Positions 1 to 30,888 are shown, counted from the first letter of the stretch. The stretch is DNA of 64,000 nucleotides from Tubiluchus corallicola (GCA_030141605.1 JAQGDQ010000266.1:131501-195500); one strand, 5' to 3'. Translations and numbers: made by a program. Notes: generated from the letters alone by a model not told the origin.

Positions 1-794
1 AAACCATCAATTTTTTAAAATTACAATATATATAATTTGCTGCCTGGAACTCATTAAGATTTTGATTAATACGATTAGATTTTGAACTCATTATAATTGT
101 AGAACATTTATGATAATTAATACAATTTTTTTACTTTTAGATAATGAACTTTTACCTTCTATAGATGTTTATAATCGCTGGTATAAGTAACACGTTTTAC
201 TTATGCCAGTGATGATGAAGATCTGTAGAAAGCAAAAGTTCACATTATCTAATAATTCATAAACCTAATGTGTAACATTTAGTCTGAATCCATGTCATTC
301 TAAAACTTGACTAGTTTACAAATTAATCGTAAAGTATTATTGTAATGCAAAATATAAAATTTACAGTAAAAGTTTGTTGATAAATGATCTACGAAATTTT
401 AACGAATTCCTAACAGCAACTGATGGTGTAATTTTTAAAAAAGTTACAGTTTTATATTTAATTAGAGAAAATTTTAATGTGAGTTTAATTTTAATTACAG
501 ATTTTTCAGTTGAGAATGGCTTAGTGATTAAACCAAAACGTTCTATAGCTATTTTTGTTGCATAAAAATAAATTTATTGAAATTAGAATGCAGTGAGGTA
601 TGGTAACTGGCATGACTTTGCTCATGATAATGTCACTTCATTTCTAAATATCTTGATAATGCAGAATCACAATAAACGATAGTATATTCAAACCAAACTA
701 GGCCAAAAGGACCCAATAACAAAAAATAGGAGACTGGTAAAATTAGATTTGAACCAGGATCTTTTGGAATGCAAGTCTAATATCATATACTAAT
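1..794. other. intronic sequence, no feature recognised
   Basis: AT-rich sequence upstream of the first visible PRKAR2 exon. I see no convincing exon, RNA gene or element. It is presumably intron, because the N-terminal PRKAR2 exons must lie further upstream. Confidence 0.5.
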
Positions 795-2732
795 AACTAT
801 GAAACAATCACTTGTGATCAACCCACGGTGTAATTCAAATATAATGGCTATACCACAGTCACTTGTGATCAACCCAGGGTGTAATTCAAATATAATGACT
901 ATACCACAATCACTTGTGATCAACCCAGGGTGTAATTCAAATATAATGACTATACCACAATCACTTGTGATCAACCTATAGTGTAATTCAAATATAATGG
1001 CTATACCACAATCACTTGTGATCAACCCAGGGTGTAATTCAAATATAATGACTATACCACAATCACTTGTGATCAACCTATAGTGTAATTCAAATATAAT
1101 GACTATACCACGTTCACTTGTGATCAACCCAGGGTGTAATTCAAATATAATGACTATACCACAATCACTTGTGATCAACCCAGGGTGTAATTCAAATATA
1201 ATGACTATATCACAATCACTTGTGATCAACCTAGGGTGTAATTCAAATATAATGACTATATCACAATCACTTGTGATCAACCTAGGGTGTAATTCAAATA
1301 TAATGACTATACCACAATCACTTGTGATCAACCTATAGTGTAATTCAAATATAATGACTATACCACAATCACTTGTGATCAACCTAGGGTGTAATTCAAA
1401 TATAATGACTATACCACAATCACTTGTGATCAACCTATACTGTAATTCAAATATAATGACTATACCACAATCACTTGTGATCAACCTAGGGTGTAATTCA
1501 AATATAATGACTATACCACAATCACTTGTGATCAACCTAGGGTGTAATTCAAATATAAGGACTATATCACAATCACTTGTGATCAACCTAGGGTGTAATT
1601 CAAATATAATGGCTATACCACAATCACTTGTGATCAACCTAGGGTGTAATTCAAATATAATGACTATACCACAATCACTTGTGATCAACCTATAGTGTAA
1701 TTCAAATATAATGACTATACCACAATCACTTGTGATCAACCTATACTGTAATTCAAATATAATGGCTATACCACAATCACTTGTGATCAACCTATACTGT
1801 AATTCAAATATAATGACTATACCACAATCACTTGTGATCAACCTATACTGTAATTCAAATATAATGACTATACCACAATCACTTGTGATCAACCTATACT
1901 GTAATTCAAATATAATGACTATACCACAATCACTTGTGATCAACCTATACTGTAATTCAAATATAATGACTATACCACAATCACTTGTGATCAACCTATA
2001 GTGTAATTCAAATATAATGACTATACCACAATCACTTGTGATCAACCTATACTGTAATTCAAATATAATGACTATACCACAATCACTTGTGATCAACCTA
2101 TGGTGTAATCAAATATAATGACTATACCACAATCACTTGTGATCAACCTAGGGTGTAATTCAAATATAATGACTATACCACAATCACTTGTGATCAACCT
2201 AGGGTGTAATTCAAATATAATGACTATACCACAATCACTTGTGATCAACCTAGGGTGTAATTCAAATATAATGACTATACCACAATCACTTGTGATCAAC
2301 CTAGGGTGTAATTCAAATATAATGACTATACCACAATCACTTGTGATCAACCTATACTGTAATTCAAATATAATGGCTATACCACAATCACTTGTGATCA
2401 ACCTAGGGTGTAATTCAAATATAATGACTATACCACAATCACTTGTGATCAACCTATAGTGTAATTCAAATATAATGACTATACCACAATCACTTGTGAT
2501 CAACCTATAGTGTAATTCAAATATAATGACTATACCACAATCACTTGTGATCAACCTATAGTGTAATTCAAATATAATGGCTATACCACAATCACTTGTG
2601 ATCAACCTATAGTGTAATTCAAATATAATGACTATACCACAATCACTTGTGATCAACCTATAGTGTAATTCAAATATAATGGCTATACCACAATCACTTG
2701 TGATCAACCTATACTGTAATTCAGATATAACA
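795..2732. repeat. 51-bp minisatellite, about 38 units
   Basis: A 51-bp unit with core acttgtgatcaacc followed by tgtaattcaaatataatg is repeated head to tail. Units differ at a few fixed positions (tatagtg, tatactg or agggtg after caacc; tgac or tggc). Because 51 is divisible by 3, reading frames stay open on both strands as 17-residue repeats, which is an artefact of the period. A 2-bp deletion near 2107 shifts the frame. It lies in a PRKAR2 intron. Confidence 0.95.
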
Positions 2733-2968
2733 GGTCATAATCGCATGCGGTAATTCCATGCGTCAGTTTGTTTGCGCTAAAATAATTATTAAACGATTAA
2801 ATTGTTTTTTTTACTACAGTTAAAAGTCTAGATTAATTTGTAGATAATTAATCAATTATTTACGCTCTTAACTTGCAAAATTAACCTTAATGATGTAAGA
2901 AATCCATAATTATTAATTTTTTAAACTTATTTAGCGCCATGGTTTAGCCAAAACAAATATGTTTCTAT

Positions 2969-3186
<218 letters not shown>

Positions 3187-3346
3187 TTGTATATTATATT
3201 TATATAAGTTACAAGTGTACTAAAGTAGCCTGCAATAATGGTGATGCTGATGATGATGATGATGCCACTAAGTTTACCAAAGTAACTAAAGTGTAACTAA
3301 AGTTTACTGTGAATCTCATTACGCGATTAGTTGGTTCCATTTTTAG

Positions 3347-20219
<16,873 letters not shown>

Positions 20220-20880
20220 AGATGACGCCAGCAGGTCATGAATTTCCATAGTTACTAGATTTCAGCTTACCTTGCGACCATCGTTGTGAAATCTGATTCA
20301 ACAACTATATTCTTCACAGTCATGACGAAATGCAACCAGGTTATAAGTGAATCGTAGTTTCACAACATTGTAATTGCGCCTATGCTGTTACCTTATATTG
20401 TAGGTTGTTTTGACATACTTCGAGAACATTAACAGTGTACGTATTACAGTTGAATCAGTGGAAGTTGTGGCTTGTGTTCAAACTTTTCCAAAAGTCTTCA
20501 TATCAAAAATTATTTTAAAATGTGTTTAAGACATTTATAATAATCTGATTAATGTATTTTTGGGCTTTGGTTTTATTATAATAAACATCAACAGCCCAAC
20601 TAAAATACGTTGCGAACTAAGCACAAGTACCCATATAACTATTTTATTATTCGTCAATTGACATGAATATTTTCAACCCAGTTTTAACAATAATTATTAA
20701 CTTTACCTTGCTCACGATAACTTTTGTAATTTCCTCTAATCCTAGTCATAACCTGCACTCATTGCCAGCTCTTCTTACAAGCTGCCTGGCATTGTAACTA
20801 TAACTGTAACTGTAGGAAATAGGCTGATACTAATGTAAGCTATAAGCGAAATAAATAAAACTACAAACAAGTTGTTTTAA
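20220..20880 (+). other. PRKAR2: PRKAR2 3' UTR with polyadenylation signals
   Basis: Non-coding sequence after the stop. Overlapping AATAAA hexamers at 20850-20859 are the best poly(A) signal. An earlier aataaa lies near 20580. The UTR end is inferred from these hexamers only. Confidence 0.5.
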
Positions 20881-23800
20881 TGCCAAATTTCGAAATGTTA
20901 TGCAACTTGCGCGAAATCGTATCGAGAAAATTTAAAGGACAAGCGTAAGAAAAGGAGATAAAAGAACAAACCTTATAGTTGTAGAATATTCTTATTAAAA
21001 ATAATAATTACCTTATAGTAGCACGTTAATGTATCTTGTAATTATTTTTTCTGTAATTAAATACAATTGTCAAATTATAATGAGAACGTGAGAGCAAAAG
21101 ATCAACAATCAAGCGTCAAAATTGGTCATTAATTTGATGTGTGATATTTCTTCACAGATTGTCCTTTTTGACATGGAAAATTGAAAACAAGGAACGTGAG
21201 TTGTAGTTCTCACACACAGTTTAGTTAATTTTCCTAAGATACAGATTAGAAGTAACACTCATTTTTGGTTTCCTTACTAATAATAACCTTCTACTTCGTG
21301 ATAATATGTAAAGTTCATCAAATTATAGGCTCTAATACATGGCTGTGTTTGTAGGTTTGTGAATGTCATACTAGTGTGAACACTTCTTCTTGTGCAAACT
21401 ATTTACAATGTTGCAGTAATTAAATGAGTAATTAAAAATCCCAAACCTCCTCAAGGTAGAAGCGCCACGCCCTACAGGCCCTGCAATGGACTAAATATCA
21501 CATTAACAGCTTTTTAGGAAGTGGTTCAGGGATAAACTTGCAAATTCTTGCTCACTGATGCTGTATTAAACATTTCTTACCGCTGTATTTAAGGAAGATG
21601 TTATCACGATCTCTGGTGATGAGTTCTAAAATGCTGACTGTTTCCTCGTAGTGGTCCTCCGTTTTGCTGCCGCCTCTGACCAGCTTCTCACATTTTCACA
21701 ACTTTATCTTACGTACATAACAAATGCTTGCAACTGAGTTTTTTCCTTGAGCATTTTACCGATAAGTTTTTACCTTTATTTCCTTGTTCATTACAACCTG
21801 ATTTGCTTGGAGGAAAACGCCAAAAGTTATTTCTAGCAAATGAGTTATAAAATTTGAACTACACCTATATACACAAACTTTACACATTCCAAATAAGTTG
21901 AATTGTTGGCTCAATGGGTATGATATCCAAATTGAATTTTGTGTATTCAAAATCAGGCCATCTGTTTTTGTAATGTAATGTAATGTAATGTAATGTAGTG
22001 TGTGTGCGTGCGTGCGTGCGTGTGTGCGTGCGTACGTGTGCGTGTGCGTGTGCGTGTCTATACTGCTACACTATTTCAGCAGTTAGTAGTGTGTGTTAGG
22101 TGATAGGAACCTCTCCTATTTTGTTCATGAATAAAAAAATTCAGAATCCTGACTCGCATTAATTTAGTCGAATTGTCACAAGGGTGATATTTATATAAAA
22201 TAATGTTCCCAGAATATGATATAAGCATAATCAGAACTTCCTTAAATTATTCTTCCAGTAAATTTCAGAAATGTGAAAACAGCTTTCCTTTGCAATGTTA
22301 AAACAATGTGTTCGGCAAACAGTGCCCACATAAATTTAGGTATTTAACAGTAGGGAAATATAAGCTTGTGTGGTAGGCAACTAAACATGGTAGGCAGCTG
22401 ATTATTTCAAACCTATAGGATTCCTAGTAACGATAATGTAGTGCTGCAAAATACTAGTGATTTTTAAGCAAGTTATCAAATAATGTGGTGAAAAGTAAGA
22501 AGTTGAATTAGTACAGTGCCCTGCATCAGAGGTCTTCTTATTGTTTATGATAAGAGCGGGTCCGGGCCGTACTTCATTATCAGAGTAAGTTCTCAAGATG
22601 TGCTACTGAATCAGCATAGTTCTTTTAGCCACTTTTAAATGCACATACAGCAGCATTCTTAGTAATTACTAATAATTGGAGCAGTATGGTCGATATTGTC
22701 ACCCTTCCACTTACTGACTGGCTTAGCGATGCTTTATTTCGGTTGTTTAATACATGCCATGACCACTTGGTTATTTTTGAAAAATGATTTTTGCTTCATT
22801 ACTAAACGCGAAATCTGTTTCAGTTCATTTTCTTCGTCCGTGGCATGTCATCGAATGTGTAATAGCTAAGAAATGTTTAGCCAGATTGGTTGTATATATT
22901 TGATAACCGTATGTTAGATAACTAAGCTATATGCGCTTTAATTTGCCCTATTTGATTTGCGCAGTTGGAAAAATAATCCTTGTACAGTTAACCAAACTTT
23001 ATGTAAATCTTATTATACAGACATTTATGTTATGAATAGTATTGTTGAACACGCTACTAAACATATTTACTTCAATTGATCTGAATGATTTTTGCTAATT
23101 TTTTTCTTGACAAAGTTTCGCTTAGCCTGAACAACAATGCTTTATAACCTGTTTACTCATGCAGCTCACATATAATTTTATGTTTTAAAATTTTAGTGCC
23201 AGTACACGTTGTTGTCAAGTTTGTTTCTTAGCTACAGTAGTAATGTCTCGCTTGCCAGGTATGATGTTCCGATGTGGTACTTTTGCCCGCCTTCAAATAT
23301 TAATTATGTAATTTATAAATTCAATGCTTTCCGTGGGAATGATATGTCTCTAATTTATAAAACAATGTTTTTATTTATGTGTAATTTTGTTTGCTTCCTG
23401 CTAAAAAGCGAAAAATCAACTATAATTGTATTTTATGTAATTATTTTGGCGTCCACGTCATTCAAGTTGCTTATTTTTTGATGTGTTGATTAAATAAACG
23501 ATTATTATTACGAGGTGTTTTCTTTTTGCTTATCCAGATAGTGTATGAAGGTGCTTGCAGGCAAGGCAGGAGATAAACTTGTAAATGCGTCATGTAGACC
23601 TAGTCCTGTTTTGGCATTGGTTTAATAGAAGGTATTGCGAGCACGTTAGCTGGGTAAAGCGACAACTAATGTTCCAAACATGATACTGAAAAATAAAAAG
23701 GCCAATTGGCATGAAAAATTTAAACAAACTTTATTTGCGCGTGCGTGTGTGTTTTAACCAATGGCCTAAAACTGCAAATGGGTTGAACGCAATTCACTCT

Positions 23801-23957
23801 ACGGTTTTTCAGAAAATGACGCAAAACAATAGCTTTCTAGATGTTTTACTAGTAGTAGAGTGTTAGTTCAATGGGTCAAACAAAGCATGAAAATAGAACT
23901 GTTTGTCACGAATGCTATAAAACCTATAAGAGGTAAATATTCTTTTTTGCTCAAAAA
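20881..23957. other. intergenic, between PRKAR2 and LRR-like gene A
   Basis: About 3 kb with no recognised gene. A tgtaa pentamer run followed by a gtgcgtgc-rich tract lies at about 21970-22060. Open frames here (for example at 23209-23481) show no family resemblance. Confidence 0.5.
21970..22060. repeat. compound (TGTAA)n / (TGCG)n microsatellite
   Basis: Five tgtaa units are followed by alternating tg/cg-rich repeats, an alternating purine-pyrimidine tract with Z-DNA potential. Confidence 0.85.
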
Positions 23958-24621
23958 ATGTGTGTTGTGAGGTCAAAATATGCCTTCTTAAGCCTAGGAT
24001 TGCTATTTGTTTTATTTGGAATACTCTGTTTTGATGTGTCATGCTTCTCTTTTAACATAGAATCTTCTGAAAACCTGGGCCAACTTCGTCCACTGCGTGA
24101 GATAACGAATGCGTGTGGTAGGCCCCTGAAACTCCTCTGCGCCTACCAGATGACATTTCCTTGCAGAATGTCATGTGGAGAAAAGCGTTCGTTATATTTT
24201 ATTGACCTGCAGCTTATTCACAGTACTTTAGGTTACTTCATAGAGTCACTGGTATTGCAAAACATTAAAGAAAAACAACTACCAAAAGGGTTCCTAGGAG
24301 GGAGAGTAATCGACAATTTGACTCTTGAAAATACGTCATTGGAAGTGATTCATGAATTTGATCTCACAGCGAGTGTACAAATTATCAAGCTTGTCGGAAA
24401 TGAACGATTGAGGATAATTGCGGAAAGAGTTTTTTTCTACATGAAAAACCTTAAACAGGTCAACGTAGAACATGCTATGAAATTAGAAAAGGCCGATCTG
24501 GACCTGACCACAAATACGGTCTTTAAAACATTGGTGATTCAGCGCACAGCGTTGACGTACATGAGAAGAGTCATTTTAAGTGTAACTACTCATCCTTCAT
24601 CGGTTTCTTTCTTATTGACTG
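23958..24621 (+). CDS. gene A exon 1 (signal peptide, N-cap, LRR core)
   Basis: 664 nt, ending one base into a codon before donor gtaagg at 24622. It aligns end to end with exon 1 of genes C and D and with the second module of gene B. Shared positions include the CGR/CGE pair, LPKGFL, the LEKADLDL stretch and the terminal LLTG. Confidence 0.82.
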
Positions 24622-27526
24622 GTAAGGAAATGTGAACCATATATTCTTAAAAACGTATTTAAGATTGATCCTCTAATAGAATTAGAATTATAGTCTGAAT
24701 TAGGCCAATCTCAGCTGCTGCAGGTGTTCGCATGTTTTTTTGAAGTTGAGGTTAATATTGAAATAGAGATCTTGTAATTCTTCTTAATTTACTTTTGCCA
24801 TATTTCATTATATGTATCTAAGTGAAACGTGTAATCTTGATTCTCATCGGTTCGTTCTATCGTGAAACGCATTTCATTACTTCACATTTTTCTTTGACTT
24901 GTCACAACCAAGTAACGGCGACTAATGAGTGACTTCATAAGCTCGTCTAAATTTAATTCGTTTATTTATCATCAAAACATCAGTTAGTTTTGTTGTTTGC
25001 AAAATATAAATCATATAAATGTAGCAATTCTTTTAGCAGCTGTAATTCAAGAAAATTCCATAAATTTAATACCACTTTCATAATTTTAAAATTATTGATT
25101 ACCTGTATTTTTTATTTCACGTGAATTCTGTTCTAATAAGCAAATAGGACGATCAATGGCCTTCATATGTTGTGTACGCACATTAACACATATGTTAGGT
25201 ACTTTTACCTCAAAGTAGAGCATTAAAACCATGCTTCTTGATGTTGGACAACTATGAACTTGGTCGTTTGCCATATTTTTTTCTGTTGTTGTTTACGCTA
25301 TCTGATTTCTGTTATACTGCATATGCGTGTTGCATTTGGTTTCTAACTAAAGAGTCGATGCAAGTCGGTTTGTACACAAGAGTCTCGGGGCAGTAAATCC
25401 CTTCGAGCTAAGATTTGCAGTTTCAATGACGTCATGATAAATGAGGCTCGTGAGCCATTCAAGCGCTTAGTGAGGCTCCTGAAGATTCGCTCACCTTTGA
25501 TTATCGCATCATTAACTATATTTATTTCTTAGCTCGCAGGTTTTTCAATTATGTGTTTGTATACTAGTGACAAAGTAAGTTTTTCTTTTCTATTCAGATT
25601 TTTAAGCCAACACTTATTACTCTCTTTAAGTATGCCAAGCTTTCCACATCAAGTTCTGTGATACTTATCTAAGCTTACATAAGTGCTATTGATGAAACAT
25701 TTTTTTTAGTATATTGATGCAAATAGAGAAAGTGTAAGGATATAATGACCCGAGAACTCTTGTGTTTGTACCGGTAGATCTGGTGACTGTATCACATAGA
25801 TCTGGAATCAAGAAAAGCACAACTACGAAAGAACAACTCAAATGCCACGATGGGAAGTTGATACAGAAGCAGCTTTTAGAACCACCAAAAAGCTTTCTTG
25901 CTTATTAAAACGAAAAACCAAAGCTCTCGGGAAGTTGAACTTCAGTATTTCAATAAATGAGAAAATTTTTCGCCCAAAGTTTAAGCAATAAAACTGTTAG
26001 AAGCTACTTGTGCAATTAGTAAAATCAATTTAAAGTCGTGGTCATATCACGCTCGGGTGGGCTCATTATGAACGAAAATGACGTCATTCAGTTACAGTCA
26101 TAGAATTAGATTGCAATTTCAATACCTATCCCGCCAGGTACTTGAACAAACGTTTTTATAACCCTAGTTGCAATTATAAACTATAAACAATCCAAATCGT
26201 TAAAACAATGAGTGATTATTAGTAATGTTTTTATGAATCCCATTTCCCATTATACCATGAAAAACAGTTGCTGGTGGTAGTATTATAATCTGATTTATCC
26301 CACAAAGTAACAGAGTAATTAGTTTAACAAGCTAAAACTGAATTCTAAACTAACTAATCCGCCTAGCAACTGCTATATCCTCGCAGCTGAAAGTCAACAA
26401 ATCAAATCATTCAATCAATAAATACAACAAACAACTGTAATTTGATTATGCACATTTTCAACAGTACTTGCGTATTCTTAAAGAATAATCTTGTGGATCT
26501 AAGTCTTATATGCACTTTAAGGTTGTTGCTAATTGAACCCCTGACTAATTTTTTCATAAGCATAACGCTAAAATAGCGGAACTTCTGCGTAAACTGCACA
26601 AGTTTTGCTACTCGTTCTTGCCACGCTGTTCACCGTCTTATGTTATTTTACTTTCAAATCTTCCCGCTGCGAGGTTCGTTTGGTGTAAGGTAAGAATGAT
26701 TTAAATTTCTTTTGCATTTTTAGGCAAAGCATTTTATGCGCGTAAACTGTGTAGTAATTTTAATATTTTTAATTGTATATTAAAATACAACGAATGATGT
26801 TCAAGAGTTGGTTTTTCTTTCAGCCTAAATGCTAGATCTTGTGGAAGTGAATGTTAGATTGCATAACGAAGAAAGTTAATTAAAAGGTATCTGAACTACT
26901 GAAAATTGTCAAGAACTTTTTCAATACATACCACGAAGAACGGTTTTACCCTTAAAAGTTTACCAAACAATTGTACGGTGTAGTTCTCAATCGGTTAGGA
27001 ATAAAGACCTTGGAGCAAATGAGCAAGATTGACCACTCAACATACAGGCAAACCAACTGAACTCACTTGAATCTACAGCCTCAATTATGAATGAACCGGC
27101 GTCGAATTCTGGTTCTCTGACATTTATTAAAAGAACATTATAGAATCTAGTGGCGGCCATTGTAGCACTTCGAGGACGTTGTAGAATATCCGTTCAAACA
27201 TCAGAGAATGTCTGCTGAATAAGCAAAGCTCAGCCATATTATAACGTTATGCATAATTCTTTTTTACGTTTTTAGATAACAAGTTTAACTGCAGCTGTGA
27301 GATGGTTTGGCTAATTGACAAGAAGTGGAGAGAAAGCGTTTTTGATTGTCATAATCCACCAATAAAGCACGCAGAAAAAGTAATGAAGTACGGCAGCTTT
27401 GGCTGTCAGAAAGAGAAACATTGGTTGATGACATGGGATCCATCAGGCACTACTGGGAACAGTTCACAACATTTAGTCTCTGCAGTGCTCTTTCTTCTCT
27501 GCCTATTAATGAATACGGTGCTGTAA
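23958..27526 (+). CDS. LRR-like cysteine-capped surface protein, gene A (2 coding exons)
   Basis: Exons 23958-24621 and 27276-27526 total 915 nt and encode 304 residues. The acceptor is tttttag and the donor gtaagg; the intron is phase 1. The start has a clear signal peptide (hydrophobic core FLSLGLLFVLFGILCF). After it comes an N-terminal cysteine cap (ACGRPLKLLC, then PCRMSCGE), a degenerate leucine-rich core with LRIIAERVFFYMKNL and LEKADLDL, and on exon 2 an LRRCT-like cap (FNCSCEMVWL, FDCHNPP, GCQK). The protein ends in a small-residue stretch (SGTTGNSS) and a hydrophobic tail (LVSAVLFLLCLLMNTVL), as in GPI-anchored proteins. It is likely an extracellular recognition or adhesion protein of unknown ligand, paralogous to genes B-D. 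AATAAA lies at 27628, about 100 bp past the stop. Not identified to a named family. Confidence 0.8.
24622..27275 (+). other. gene A intron
   Basis: 2.65 kb intron, phase 1. I see no transposon or RNA gene in it. Two minus-strand ORFs (25092-25274 and 26411-26599) look like chance frames. Confidence 0.6.
27276..27526 (+). CDS. gene A exon 2 (LRRCT-like cap and hydrophobic tail)
   Basis: 251 nt from acceptor tttttag. The split Asp codon is followed by NKFNCSCEMVWLIDKKW and DCHNPPIKHAEK, the Cys-x-Cys...Trp...Cys...Cys pattern of LRR C-terminal caps. The stop TAA is at 27524-27526. Confidence 0.82.
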
Positions 27527-27983
27527 TTTTTATTGTGCTTCCAAGTTGTTCTAAAATTAATTCATAGTCGCCACGCAATGATTTTTATGGATACCAAAGG
27601 ATGTGAACAAATACAAAAAAACTAAAAAATAAACAACTTGAATTGAACAGCAAAACGAAACCATTGGAGTAGGTATATTTTTTAATGTAGGCTTTGTTAC
27701 ACTTACCTCATGCATATAATTTGAATCTATCTCTCTGACCTTATTAAAGTAAAAATATTTTGTACAAAAAATAAAAATGAATTCAATATCTGTCTTCTAA
27801 ATCGTAGCATCAGCGTAATAAACGAAATGTTTGCTTCGGCTTTCTTTTAATTAGCATAATATTTCATTATCATAGTAGCCCAATAATAAATCCTACTACA
27901 ACTTTCCTCGCTAGCCCGCGGGTCTAAAATATTTTTCCATTGCTACAGTAGAAAGGCCATAAATCCTTTTTTATCTTACATCA

Positions 27984-28300
27984 ACTTATTATTATTGTTA
28001 TTGTTATTGTTATTGTTATTGTTATTGTTATTGTTATTGTTATTGTTATTGTTATTGTTATTGTTATTGTTATTGTTATTGTTATTGTTATTGTTATTGT
28101 TATTGTTATTGTTATTGTTATTGTTATTGTTATTGTTATTGTTATTGTTATTGTTATTGTTATTGTTATTGTTATTGTTATTTTTATTGTTATTGTTATT
28201 GTTATTGTTATTGTTATTGTTATTGTTATTGTTATTGTTATTGTTATTGTTATTGTTATTGTTATTGTTATTGTTATTGTTATTGTTATTGTTATTATTG
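27984..28300. repeat. (TTATTG)n hexanucleotide microsatellite, about 50 units
   Basis: Near-perfect attgtt hexamers run for over 300 bp, with one ttattt variant near 28180, ending in ttg and tgg triplets. On the minus strand it follows directly on the 3' part of a LINE reading frame, suggesting growth from the retrotransposon's tail or internal A-rich region. The apparent poly-Asn, poly-Leu and Ile-Thr ORFs are artefacts. Confidence 0.95.
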
Positions 28301-28329
28301 TTGTTGTTGGTGGTGGTGGTGTTGTTGTC

Positions 28330-29330
28330 TGTATTGACAAATAAGTATAACTTATTGTCATTTTCAGTATTGTTAATTGTTGGGGATAATACCATAAATT
28401 CTGTTTTGTCACTATTCATTTTAGCTTATAATAATTAAATGCCATGTTCATATTCTTTATGCCTTTTTCTAAGTACTGTTTTGCAATGCTGATATTCTCG
28501 TGAGCCAGATAAATAGTCGTGTCGTCTGCATATTGCGTAATACTTGAATGTTGTAGAACGTTAGAAATATTGTTGATGTAAAGGTTAAACAGTAGAGGTC
28601 CCAACAGTGTGCCCTGAGGGATACCTCGTTGAAGGTCAGCCCAATCTGAGAATGTTGTAGAGTTTATTTTAACCCGCTGCTTTCTATTTTGTAGGTAATC
28701 ATTAATTAATTTTAATGCTGATTGTTCAAATCCAAGTTCTTTCAAATTATCTAATAGTAGTGTGTGATTTAAACTGTCAAAAAGCTGCTGCCACATATTT
28801 GTTTTTATCAAGATTATCTCGCCAGTTTTCAGTTACGTTTATTACAGCATCGACAGTTGAATGTTTTTTTCTAAATCCGAATTGATGTTTCGATAAGAGT
28901 TCATTTTGATTGACATATGTAATAATTTGATTATAGATTACTCTTTCCCAAATTTTACTCATACAATAAACTATTGATACTGGTCTGTAATTTATTGGTT
29001 CATCTTTAGCATTCTTTTTGTGGATTGGTGTAATATTAGCTATTTTGTATTGATCAGGAAATTTGCCACACATTATTATTTGGTTAGTGATATAGATTAT
29101 ATGTAGAGCAATTAAATGCATTCTGTCATTGCACGATTCACATTTGAAGTAGTACACCACATTAGATTGAATGAACTTTTGGACAACGGATTTCAGCAGA
29201 GGTAGTCCAGATCTCAACATCTCAGTTGCCTTCACAGTACTGGCATCTGGTGCTAACAGCTTAACGCCATCCATCTTGGTGCTATCCGCTTGATACAGCC
29301 TCTGTATAGAATTTTTAGGAACTGAGGCCG
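28330..29330 (-). pseudogene. LINE reverse-transcriptase relic
   Basis: On the minus strand, frames at 29274-28777 and 28811-28416 carry ordered RT motifs: INYRPVSIVYCMSKIWERVI, QFGFRKKHSTVDAVI, GIPQGTLLGPLLFNLYINNI and the catalytic QYADDTTIY. The second frame continues into MNSDKTEFMVLSP in a third frame. The first catalytic Asp motif is lost where KYVAAAF jumps to FDSLNH, so the enzyme is dead. The type is non-LTR, CR1/jockey-like by motif style. It lies between convergent genes A and B. Confidence 0.88.
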
Positions 29331-29965
29331 TTTTGTTTTACTTGTGTCTGCTGGAATCTGGTTGTTGGGAAACACCCGAAGTTGTTAGTTTAGGTACTAG
29401 GCCCTGCTGTACTGAACTCCCGTTTTATAAAACTTTCAGGGCATTGGTAATTTTGTAAACGCTTAGGAAATTTATCCAGATCAACTTTAAAGATGTTGTC
29501 ACCGCTAGCTATTTTGTAAAGTAAGTGAACCCTTCCGCGACCAACTAGTGTTACTGAAGTTTCGGTCTAATTTTGGTCTCAAAATCACAAATATAAAGGA
29601 ACAATAACTTAAGGACATGACAATATGGTAAGATTTCATCATTTAAAAGAACAATCTTTCGCATTTAATTTTGTACATGAAGCCGAAAGGTGGGCCGAAT
29701 CAAAACCTACAAATTGCATTTCATATTAATTTGAGAAGAGCCTTGAGGCTAGGCCTAAATGTTTGTGAATTAAAAATAAAATGGTACAGCTTTCTGATGA
29801 GCCGCGTGTGTGACAATGCCTAAACTTTAATTAATATATTCTTATTCATTAAAACCAATGACTTTCTAAATAAAACTATTATTACTATTTTTCTGAATCA
29901 ATCCTTACAAGCATAGTTGCGAAACTGCTAGTCTGAGCTGAACAATGACAATAATACCAGAAATT

Positions 29966-30231
29966 TTAATTGAAAGACGGGAAATGACAAGAATAACCAC
30001 CAGTCACTACAAAAACATACGTCATGAATGAAGGTAAGATTGCTGTTCTTGGTGTTGAACCCGATGTGGGGCTTACGGTCGTGGTGTTGAGAGGTCCCGC
30101 GCAAATCATCTCTTCGAGCTTGATTGGATTGTGGTCGTGGTCCCTCGGCGGATGGGCGCAGTCGAGCGACCATGACTGCCATTTTGTTTCTATAACCCAT
30201 CTCATTGTACAGTCGCAATTTACGGGACTTT
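29966..30231 (-). CDS. gene B exon 3 (LRRCT 2 and C-terminus)
   Basis: 266 nt from acceptor tttctatag. The split Lys codon is followed by SPVNCDCTMRWVIETKW and LDCAHPPRDHDHNPIK. The tail NTTTVSPTSGSTPRT then AILPSFMTYVFVVTGG could be a stalk plus anchor signal, though the last residues are polar. Stop at 29966-29968. Confidence 0.75.
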
Positions 30232-30840
30232 CTATAGAAATAAAACAGACAGGTAACTCCAATAAATTAAATTGATGGACTAGATGCCACGGGATCAATT
30301 ACACGCATTTGTGCCGTAGTTGCATTTATACAGCACTGGATGAACTAAGCATGAAGAATATATTTCTTGTCTCTTGGCATGAGTGTTAGTAACTACGAAC
30401 AGACACAAAAAATAATAAAATAATAATTTACTAGCAAAGGCCCCGCAAAAATTTTGTGTATAAATTCACTTATAATCAATAATACTCGAACATCCTACAT
30501 AATCTCCATTTATAACGCAAAGCTATCAGCTTTTACTGTATTAAAGTTATAAGGTTATAAGCAGAGTATAATGGATGGCGTCAGAACAATGGCTTTGCAT
30601 GGCGTCAGAACAATGGAGTCTTCCAAGCGAAAAATGCCAGAAATGGAACCTCCAATCAACTCGAAACAGCTCCCAATGGTGGAGACGTCCTAAAATACAG
30701 CCCACACCATCGTGTAGCCTTGTTACTCCTCTTTCTAAAGAGCTATATGTCTCCGTTCGAGAGTGGCACCAGGACGCCTCCAGAATGTTTCTTATATATA
30801 TATAATTAATATATGTGGACTATATATTAATATATATGTG

Positions 30841-30888
<48 letters not shown>

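Noticed and set aside
783-2707. Long ORFs (437 and 204 codons, minus) with 17-residue repeats
   Set aside because: They follow from the 51-bp period being divisible by 3. They lack a promoter or splice context, and the antisense frames are equally open.
795-2732. Possible CRISPR-like array
   Set aside because: Units are contiguous, with no unique spacers, and the genome is eukaryotic.
27976-28438. Poly-Asn, poly-Leu and Ile-Thr ORFs
   Set aside because: Translations of the ttattg hexanucleotide microsatellite.
30575-30805. 76-codon + ORF starting with duplicated MASEQW
   Set aside because: Arises from an 18-bp direct repeat; no domain; antisense in gene B intron 2.
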